Shown piece by piece: positions 57,203-64,000 of a stretch of 64,000 nucleotides of DNA (position 1 is its first letter; the number at the start of each line of letters is the position of its first letter). This DNA is from Paraescarpia echinospica (lineage: Eukaryota > Annelida > Polychaeta > Sabellida > Siboglinidae). The DNA is taken from the NCBI GenBank assembly GCA_020002185.1, contig CM034533.1, forward strand, positions 67,368,119 through 67,432,118. Reading direction: 5' to 3'. The position numbers and the translations under genes are program-made. Under the pieces are notes generated by a model. It worked only from the letters and a program-made list of their open reading frames with translations. It searched no databases and had not been told where the DNA came from.

Positions 57203-57622
57203 CTAAAACTTGTGGTCCTCACTCCCCATACTCTGTAGAGATTTCCATTGTATATGCCCATGGTTAAAGTCCCCCATAATAATACAGTTCCGTTTGCTTA
57301 CTTCCCTTATAGCGTTTTGTATTTTTTCATTCTCTTCTATGCTTATGTTTGGACTTCGATAAACTAACCCAACTGTTAACGTTGAGTTTCCTGTAACTAT
57401 GTTACACCAAACAGCTTCTTCGCAATCTGCTTCTCTTTCTAATTTTATTTCATAAGCCTGGATAGATTCTTTAATATATAAAATAACTCCACCTCCCTTT
57501 CTTCCTATTCTATCTTTCCTAAACATTACATATCCTGTTAGTCCCAATTCGGCATCTGATATATCAGTGGTGGCCCACGATTCGGTTATACCTATTATGT
57601 GAGGGTCAATATCTTCTACCAT
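57203..57622 (-). pseudogene. CR1 ORF2 N-terminal endonuclease piece
   Basis: APE-type endonuclease start with NARSIVNKRSELN just upstream of the Met, then GITESWATTD, VGLVYRSPN and GDFNHGHIQW. It ends at SEDHKF because of the one-base deletion described for the 54909-57170 frame. It is the 5' part of ORF2. Confidence 0.82.
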
Positions 57623-57786
57623 AATGTTTAGTTCACTTCTTTTGTTTACTATGCTCCTTGCATTTAAACAAATGCATTTATATCCTGATTCAGAACAGTT
57701 TTCCAGGCTGTTCTTTGCCGATTTATTTCTGCTGTCTTTATCTATGCCTCCAGTTTCAGGCTTCTCTGTGAATCCCCCCTGCGAAT

Positions 57787-58737
57787 CTAGTTTAAATAGA
57801 TGCAGCCTGTCCCACTGTCAACAGATTGCAGCAAGTTCTCTGAGAAAACTGCTGCCCCCTTTCCACTTAGATGTAGGCCATCTCTCATGTACATATCTTC
57901 CCTCCCAACAAAGTATCCCCATAAATCTACGAATCCCACCCCCTCTTCTTTACACATCTGCTCAACTAGTGCGTTGATCGCCATCCTCTTGCAGTTTCTA
58001 TATGTCGGCCCCCTTCCTCCCATTACTGGCAAAATTCCTGAGAGGATAATCTGTTCTACTCTTGTCTTCTTTAACTTCTTCACTAACTGTCTGTACTTCT
58101 GAACTATCCCAGTTGTTCCCTCCCTCTCTGCGTTATTTGTCCCTACATGTACTAGTATAGACCCTCCCTTGCCATGCCCCAGTACCTTCTCTACCCTTTC
58201 AGTTACATGTTCTATCCTAGCCCCCGGTAGACAAACAACGACGTCCTCCCCCTCGCTTAGAGTCTTATCTGTCTTTCTCATAATCGAATCGCCCATAAAC
58301 ACCCTCTCTTTCCTCATTGCCCCCTCAATCACTGCCTCAGTGTAGCTCTTTCTACGGTTTGCATCTGTCTGGTTGTAATCTTGTTCCCCTGTCTTCTGCT
58401 CTCCCATCACAATCTCGTCCGTTCCATTCTTTCCTGACGCTGTTTCTCTTGTCACCTTTCTTCCTGTCATCGTCCCTCCCGACTTCTCTTCTGTCACATG
58501 TACTCTCACTTCCTTTCTTCCCGTCATCTTTCCTCCCATTGCATTTCCTTCTCTCCTCTCCCGTCTCTTTTTCCCTCCTACCTCTTTCTCTACGGTCACT
58601 TTCTCTCCTGCCACCTTCACACCTGTCACATTTCCTGCCGTCGATCCTCCACTTTCTTCCCCTCCGATCACCTTCCCTCCTCTCAGTCTCCTTTCCTCGG
58701 TCTTGTTGCCACTACTCTGCTCCTTCAGTTTCACAGT
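57787..58737 (-). CDS. CR1 ORF1, SGNH esterase-like protein (5'-truncated)
   Basis: The N-terminal half is a low-complexity Gly/Lys/Glu-rich region (GGKVIGGEESGG and repeats of GK-type). The C-terminal half has the blocks of the SGNH/GDSL hydrolase fold: MGDSIMRK (Ser nucleophile), VHVGTNN (block with Asn) and DGLHLSGKG (Asp/His). CR1 ORF1 proteins commonly carry this esterase. The frame is open to the 5' end of the element with no ATG; GTG is the first possible start near 58734, so the real start is likely lost. The stop is at 57787. Confidence 0.8.
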   Translation of the reverse strand, partial: TVKLKEQSSGNKTEERRLRGGKVIGGEESGGSTAGNVTGVKVAGEKVTVEKEVGGKKRRERREGNAMGGKMTGRKEVRVHVTEEKSGGTMTGRKVTRETASGKNGTDEIVMGEQKTGEQDYNQTDANRRKSYTEAVIEGAMRKERVFMGDSIMRKTDKTLSEGEDVVVCLPGARIEHVTERVEKVLGHGKGGSILVHVGTNNAEREGTTGIVQKYRQLVKKLKKTRVEQIILSGILPVMGGRGPTYRNCKRMAINALVEQMCKEEGVGFVDLWGYFVGREDMYMRDGLHLSGKGAAVFSENLLQSVDSGTGCIYLN

Positions 58738-58740
58738 AGA

Positions 58741-58929
58741 TAGAGAACATTATAACCGGTCCCTTGCTCCCGCATAATAACCGGTCCCTTATACCAGTGC
58801 GCATGCGCTACTAGAAACGGAACCATTACACACTCGCATTTCAACCTGTTCAATACTTGTTTAGTTATTGTCATTTCACGCTTTCTCTTTAGTAAAGTGA
58901 CTGAACAAATGGAACTCTGTTCTTATTTA
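58741..58929 (+). mobile_element. 3' LTR of the Ty3/gypsy retrotransposon
   Basis: Same 189 bp as 49748-49936. Its first three bases TAG are part of the CR1 target duplication AGATAG, so the LTR stayed complete although CR1 entered at its third base. It is followed by the GAGGT duplication. Confidence 0.93.
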
Positions 58930-58934
58930 GAGGT
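58930..58934. repeat. Target site duplication GAGGT (right)
   Basis: Matches 49743-49747. The ZSWIM exon frame continues directly from here as GAG-GTG-TTT-GCC. Confidence 0.93.
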
Positions 58935-60178
58935 GTTTGCCATAGAGGGGGCGTTTGTTGGTCTCTTCTACCAGGACTATACAACGCGCACTGTCTACAA
59001 CAACTACCCGGAAATGCTCCTCTTTGATGCCACATACAAGCTGACAGAGCTCCGTATGCCTCTGTACGTCTTGATGGCCATCGACGGTAATGGCCACTCA
59101 GAGATAGTTGGCATCTACCTGACTGTCAGCGAATCGGCAGGGTCACTGCAGGAAATGCTAGTGGCCTTCAAGCGCTTCATCATCGTGTGTCATCATGACA
59201 GACAAGGACTTGACGGAGAGGAGAACATTGTCAGTTGAGTTCCCCGCCGCTGCACTACAGCTGTGCCTTTTCCATACGCTACGGTCTTTTAAGCGAGAAT
59301 TTACATTGGAAAATATGGGTCTGCGCTCTGGCGTTCGGGACACAGTTTTGGAGATTCTGTCCAGATTAGCACATGCCAAGTCACCTTAGGAATTCGATGC
59401 AGAATGTTGGCAGTCGACCGGTGATGGAGTACTTTGATAAAAACTGGCTTCCGATCAAACAGGAGTGGGTCACCTGCTTCAAGAACGGACAATTCAACCT
59501 TGGTGAGCTTACGAACAACCGCCTCGAAAGTATGAACGGCAAAATAAAGAGCGTCTGTTCGAGGTTCGCGAGCCTTGACACATTCTTTTCGGAGTTCTTC
59601 GCTGTGTTGAGGGTTCTACGGGGGGAGAGACAACACAACCACATCATGCAATGCATTAAGACACCCGCCATCCAACGACCACACATCACATACACGACGC
59701 CATACGCCTACACACTGATCGCCAAACAGATGTCACTGCGGGACAGTGTGAAGATTCCTGAGGACGGACGAGAATTCGTGTCATCTGACGGGATCATCAC
59801 CGAGTCGTCTTGCGAGTGTTCCTTTTGGATCACGCGAAGACTGCCCTGCCGACACATACTCGCCTACAGAAAGAAGAAGGGTCTGTCTTCGTTCGACAAG
59901 GTGTTGGTGCAAACAGATGGACTGCCAGCCACTACACGACGTCCTGCCATCAAAAATCCATCGCTGGCCCTGGTAGTGCCGAGCTCACTGTTGTGCGTCA
60001 CCTTCAGCAGCACCAGCCCTGATGTCGCACCAGAAGTATGTTGCTGTGCTGGGCGTAACAAAGGATCTCGCCAGTTTGGCTTCGGAAGTGGGCATGGAGA
60101 TGTTCGAGGAGAGGCTAGCCTTCCTGAAAAATGTCCGGCGTTGCTGGGCAGAAGGATCCAGCTTACCAAGTACATGTG
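58930..60178 (+). pseudogene. ZSWIM1/3-like RNase H-like and SWIM domains, frameshifted
   Basis: The first frame reads EVFAIEGAFVGLFYQD and MLLFDATYKLTELRMPLYVL, with the first acidic residue of a MULE-type RNase H fold. Near 59185 the frame changes and VIMTDKDLTERRTL, with the second acidic residue, is read. A TAG interrupts at 59388-59390. Near 59420 it shifts again to EYFDKNWLPI and NNRLESMNGKIKSVCSRF. A SWIM zinc finger follows: CECSFWITRRLPCRHI (CxC...CxH). Near 59915 another shift leads to RWTASHY, and the last piece is read as KDLASLASEV and FEERLAFLKN. It ends at ACAT|gtgagt near 60177. With three frameshifts and a stop in addition to the LTR insertion, this copy is inactive. Confidence 0.82.
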
Positions 60179-60281
60179 AGTACAATATTTCACTGTATCA
60201 CTATCACTTGGCAGACTGTGCACTGGAAAAAAGTATCGTTTGATAGTTTTCCTGTATTTGATGTCCAGTTTCTAATTATGG

Positions 60282-60600
60282 TTTGTTTACAGCCTCTGCT
60301 GTGTCAAAGTCAGCGACACCAGCGACAGCCGCCACTCCAGTTTATAGTTTTCATACCGTTTTATAGTTTTCATGTCCAATTTCTGATAATGGTTTGTTTA
60401 CAGCCTCTGCTGTGCCGATGTCAGCGGCAACCGCCACTCCAGTTTATAGTTTTCATACCATTTTATAGTTTTCATGTCCAGTTTCTAATTATGGTTTGTT
60501 TACAGCCTCTGCTGTGCCGATGTCAGCGACGCCAGCGACAACCGCCACTCCAGCAGTCCAGAGGGCAGCATATCGGCAGACTGTGCACACAATTCTTTTA
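60282..60600 (+). repeat. Triplicated exon-like unit (acceptor plus ~50-bp coding)
   Basis: The block ggtttgtttacag|cctctgctgtg begins near 60280, 60391 and 60493 (spacing 111 and 102). Each has an acceptor and reads SAV.SATPAT.ATP with small differences, then tttatagttttcat spacer. Only the third runs on into AVQRAAYRQTVHT. The arrangement looks like tandem duplication of one small exon with its intron. Confidence 0.7.
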
Positions 60601-60806
60601 ACTAATTTATTTTGATTTGATTTACTATTATTATTGACTTCAATATTTATGTCTAGAATTGTTAAATTGATTGATGATGTTTTTTGTACACAGTCATCAT
60701 CATTAAATAAAACTTTTACTACTACTACAGGTTGCAGTGTTCCACATAGGTAAATTATATCACTGTTTGATATTGGTAAGTGATATCACTGCTGTTTTTA
60801 TTTCAG

Positions 60807-60965
60807 TTTTGTCTGATCTGAGTAATCTGGCAATGCCACCTTCAATGAGGAGAAGGGGTCGCCCGAAGGGAGCAGAATTGACCGTAGTCGGCTTGCCTAG
60901 GAAGCGCAAGAGGAGTGCCGGACCAGTGAAGTTCCTCACGAAGTTGCCAATGGAAAGGGAGCTCG
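60807..60965 (+). CDS. ZSWIM-like gene copy, basic RGRPKG exon (disrupted gene)
   Basis: Between ttatttcag and GCTCG|gtatgg. It encodes MPPSMRRRGRPKGAELTVVG and LPRKRKRSAGPVKFL. The RGRPKGxELTVxGLPKK block follows the SWIM domain in this family and has the look of an AT-hook/nuclear localisation segment. The frame is intact within the exon. Confidence 0.75.
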
Positions 60966-61413
60966 GTATGGTTTTGCATAATCTAGTTTATATATAAATA
61001 ATATTTTACTCCCCGAAGGAGGACCTTGTAGGCAGACACTGCTAATAATTTAGGCAAGTTAAATTATCATTAAAGGCTAGGGTAAGGCAGAGCCAACATT
61101 TTGAAAATAAATATCACATCGTGGACTTGCTAAGACTGACTTGTGCAGGCAATATCTCACACTTATTGAGAAATTATGTGCACACTTAGCCTAATGAGAA
61201 TCTTGGTGAAAACATGACACGCCAAGCATCATTGACATTGTGAAAAGGAATTTAATTAGAGTTTTAATCTTCTGTGAGAATCTTCTAATCAAAACTGTTC
61301 TTGAATGTTCTTTAATTTGACTTTGCTCATTCTGTATGAACCCTGATTGTGCCTATTATACATCTGCGTTCTATGACTGCATACATAATGCTAATATTTG
61401 CATCCTTTTTACA

Positions 61414-61762
61414 GTCATGCTGTGCTGGTTTACAAAGAGAGACACGGCTGTGGCGGCACTCCATGCTGAGAGATGCGAACATTAGCAGGAATGTGCAGAC
61501 AGCTGCTTGCCGTGACAGCCATGTGTACCTCGCGGCCATTCAAAAGTACTTTGATACAAAGGCTTGGCAGGCAGTGCAGATCATTGCCGCAGAACTTCAG
61601 GAGGAAGCGGTATGGTATTGTGCCACATGCACGGAGGCACTGCATGACGAAGAATGTATTGTTTGTGAAAGCTGTCTGCAGTGGTTTCACTTTAAATGTG
61701 TTCCCCTGAAGGCAGCTCCAAAGGCAAAAATTTTGTTTTGCAAGGGTTGCAAAGATTATTAA
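61414..61762 (+). CDS. ZSWIM-like gene copy, last exon with PHD-like finger (disrupted gene)
   Basis: After tttttacag the frame reads SCCAGLQRETRLW, then VYLAAIQKYFDTKAWQ, and then a zinc-finger-like region: WYCATCTEALHDEECIVCES followed by CLQWFHFKCVPL and ILFCKGCKDY before TAA. The spacing C-x2-C, C-x2-C, H-x2-C, C-x2-C fits a PHD finger. Human ZSWIM1/3 lack such a domain to my knowledge, but related invertebrate proteins seem to carry it. The exon itself is intact. Confidence 0.7.
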
Positions 61763-61765
61763 ATG

Positions 61766-62328
61766 CTGATAATTGCTATGTATGTCAATGTTTTTCATAT
61801 TATTTTGGGTACATTGCATAATGATATTATATAATAGGTTGATAGGTGTAAATTACTTACGTAGTTTACCCAGTGAGTATGTGTATATAATTATTAACTT
61901 GTAATGCAGTTTAAATGTAATTGTATTTTGGAACAGCAGGAGCGTTTGCACTGATAATTATTTTGCATGCTGATTTATGCAATCGACACGGTTGTAACAT
62001 GCAATGCGTTTGTTTGCATTCCAATGCCTGCATATTATTTTAGGCATAATTTATTGTGATACCTAATTTATATCCGTTTATTACATAAATTAATGCTATC
62101 AGTATTGTGTTCGGCATTTAATTATGTCCAGTATGCTTTTCAAGATCACTGGTGTTGTTGTGTTTAAATAGTATTATAAGTACGCCTACACGTTTGCATG
62201 TGTTTTGTGCTGTGTAAATGCTATGTGATTTATTTCATTATAATAAATTATGTGAATACACTGTTGACAGAATAGTTATTACCGTATACTAGTAGTGCGT
62301 TGACAGAGAGTGATTGCCTACGCTTCAG
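61766..62328. other. 3' flank of the ZSWIM-like copy, no gene
   Basis: AT-rich sequence. Possible polyadenylation signal ataataaattatg near 62240. Nothing else recognised. Confidence 0.45.
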
Positions 62329-62680
62329 TATAGTAGTCCCCCTGTTATAAGGCCAACCCTTCAGCAAATCTAAAGTGGCCTCTGGTGAGGAGGAACCACC
62401 ATAGATAATGTAATTTGTAACACAAGTACGAATGCCAATTCGGCACGATGAGTGTATGGTAGGCCTACTTAATTTGTTATAAACATCGACATCGTCTTGT
62501 GATTAAAAAATAGTTGTTTCGGCTGCCGAGGGGTAGATTCTTCCTGTAACCCCGGCTGTTAGCTGGGTGGCCACTAGTGAGGGGTGGTTTGTATTAGACA
62601 ACGCTAATGCGATGAAAATATCGCCGCGTAATCCGGGTGGCCATCGGTGAGCGGGTTGTTATAAAAGGGGGACTATTATA
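62329..62680. mobile_element. MITE with ~25-bp inverted repeats
   Basis: The left end tatagtagtccccctgttat and the right end in reverse, tataatagtcccccttttat, are inverted repeats. TA at both ends may be the target duplication, as in Tc1/mariner or pogo-type elements. The internal 300 bp has no coding frame. Confidence 0.7.
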
Positions 62681-62820
62681 ATTTGTTCAGTGCATGTTAG
62701 GCAGCAAAAAAAGTTGGAAAACTTGCTGCTAATGAACGCCCTTGCTTTAGCAACTAAGTAAACCTGCATTTCTGAAATAACAACGATCCAAATAACAATT
62801 ACAATGACGACGAGGGTAAG
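62681..62820. other. Short spacer
   Basis: No feature seen. Confidence 0.5.
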
Positions 62821-64000
62821 CATAGCTCAAACTATTATAGAATACATTAAATATACAAGAAACAAAAAATAGATACAAAGTTCTTAAATTTAAGAATGTG
62901 GATGAAGAAACAGTAAGGAAAACAATAAATGATCTTCCAACTAAAAACAGCAGTGGATTTTATGGAATTTCACCAATACTGCTAAAAATTATTGAACCGG
63001 CAATAATTAAATCGCTAACCATAGTAATTAACCAAGTCATTAATACTGGCATATTTCCTGATAAAATTTAAATCGCAAAAGTAGTTTTCAAAGAGGATGA
63101 CCCAACTCTAATAAAAAATTACAGGCCAATTTCTCTCCTTCCAACTATTTCTAAAGTACTAGAGAACGTCATTCAGCGTCATCGGTACTGATGAAGTCGA
63201 CGTGATATGTTGACGAAAGCCTCTAGTCCTCTACCAGGTAAATTAAACATCTTGGATATGAAAAATGAAAGTTTCTGACTAGAGAACATTATCAATAATC
63301 AGTTATCCACTTATTTTATTGATTCTAAGCTATTTTTGATAATCAGTACGGATTTAGACCCAACCATTTGACAGAATATGCACCACTCGAATTAGTAGAT
63401 AGAATAATTACTCAAATGGACAAAAAGCAGTTACCAGTTAGTATTTTTTTTTACCTTACCATTCGATATTATTAAACAAGTTTATGGCAAGACTCTTATT
63501 CGAAAGCTATTTAAGCAACTGGAAACAATATACCGAATTTGAAGATACTACATCTGATACTTTACCTATAAAAGTAGGTGTACCACAAGGGTCCATCCTT
63601 GGACCACTGTTAATTTACTATAGATATAATTGACTTTTCACAAGCAAGCCAAATGTTTAAATTTATAATATACATGCTGATGATACCACTTTATGTAGCA
63701 CCATTGAAACTTTTAGTGATAAAGCACAAAACAGAAATGTAGAATCTCTAATAAATGAAGAACTCAAAATAATTGTAATAAATGAAGAACTCAGAATATT
63801 AATAAGTTGTCACTAAATAAAAGTAAAATCTAAATATAAGACCTTCCAACTGCCAAACAAACCTACACAGAGCCTATTTCTCAAAATTGAAAATATAAAT
63901 ATTGAGAGAGTGGAAGAAATTAACTTCTTAGGTTAAACTCAAGATATTAACTTAAATTGGAAAAAAACACTTAAAAATCAAATAAGTTTTCAAAAACTAT
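62821..64000 (+). pseudogene. L2-like LINE, third copy, running off the window
   Basis: Close relative of 38318 onwards, starting at the same text catagctcaaactatt. RT remains such as NSSGFYGI, VPQGSILGPL and an ADDTTL region can be read in several frames, with deletions, for instance within the FLDLSKAFDTI block near 63450. Inactive. It carries the 110-bp insertion at 63168-63277. Confidence 0.75.
63168..63277 (+). mobile_element. 110-bp insertion with hammerhead-ribozyme-like core and 10-bp TSD
   Basis: It is flanked by actagagaac at 63158-63167 and 63278-63287. The related LINE at 38665 has one copy of a similar sequence (actagagaaa). Inside, CTGATGA (63188-63194) is followed by gtcgac...gttgac, which can pair as stem II, then CGAAA (63214-63218). 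ggta before the core and tacc at 63232-63235 can form a short stem I. An extra A follows CTGATGA, and stem III is weak. Hammerhead motifs are known in Penelope-like elements and small metazoan retroelements. Cleavage activity is inferred only. Confidence 0.55.

Larger units (their letters stand above)
54810..58737 (-). mobile_element. CR1 LINE copy 2, nested in the Ty3/gypsy element
   Basis: Minus-strand LINE with tandem tttaacaaga at its 3' end (54810-54830). It is flanked by AGATAG at 54804-54809 and 58738-58743. It contains ORF1 with an SGNH esterase-like domain and a nearly intact ORF2. The 5' end at 58737 lies inside an open ORF1 frame without ATG, so the copy is probably 5'-truncated. 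It is very similar to copy 1 at 31798-34946, with few differences over 3.1 kb. Confidence 0.92.

Noticed and set aside
58317..58739. Plus-strand frames rich in Ser/Leu/Pro opposite CR1 ORF1
   Set aside because: Antisense of the low-complexity Gly/Lys/Glu region of ORF1.

Overview
This is metazoan nuclear DNA: intron-bearing genes with GT-AG splice sites, AT-rich non-coding sequence and a very high load of eukaryotic transposons. The mix of CR1-type and L2-like LINEs, a Penelope-like relic, a Ty3/gypsy LTR element, hAT-like and pogo-like DNA elements and long foldback repeats suggests a marine invertebrate, possibly a mollusc. The species cannot be fixed from the sequence alone.

Region 1-13 kb: after a decayed gag-like fragment on the minus strand, the last five coding exons of NPC1 (Niemann-Pick C1 lysosomal cholesterol transporter) lie on the plus strand at 2433-2610, 3579-3810, 8946-9059, 11675-11837 and 12917-13053. 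Splice phases agree throughout. The introns hold a 29-bp and a 55-bp minisatellite, a pogo-like scrap, a hAT-like element with AAGTAC subterminal repeats, and a roughly 400-bp tandem repeat.

Region 9-37 kb: the 3' part of NPC1 with its introns and downstream flank is repeated in inverted orientation at 28975-37150. The two arms enclose about 14 kb. The right arm has lost the penultimate exon, has a -1 frameshift in its copy of the terminal exon, and has been split by LINE insertions. The spacer contains a second inverted repeat (15.6-17.4 / 21.2-21.9 kb), a DNA transposon with 5-bp target duplication (18951-20512), a candidate element of about 2.9 kb carrying a PIN-like nuclease ORF between long inverted repeats (22.2-25.1 kb), and LINE and Penelope-like relics.

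Region 37-48.7 kb: an 88-bp tandem repeat, an L2-like LINE split by a second, GC-richer LINE, and a foldback palindrome of about 490 bp at 46.3-46.8 kb.

Region 48.7-62 kb: a ZSWIM1/3-like gene copy (MULE-type RNase H fold, SWIM zinc finger, basic RGRPKG segment, C-terminal PHD-like finger) with several frameshifts. One exon is split by a Ty3/gypsy LTR retrotransposon with apparently identical 189-bp LTRs, 5-bp target duplications and one uninterrupted 1600-codon gag-pol ORF. A 3.9-kb CR1 LINE sits antisense at the junction of polypurine tract and 3' LTR. So there is a three-level stack: CR1 inside Ty3/gypsy inside ZSWIM exon. The window ends in another L2-like LINE copy, into which a 110-bp sequence with a hammerhead-ribozyme-like core and 10-bp flanking duplications has inserted.
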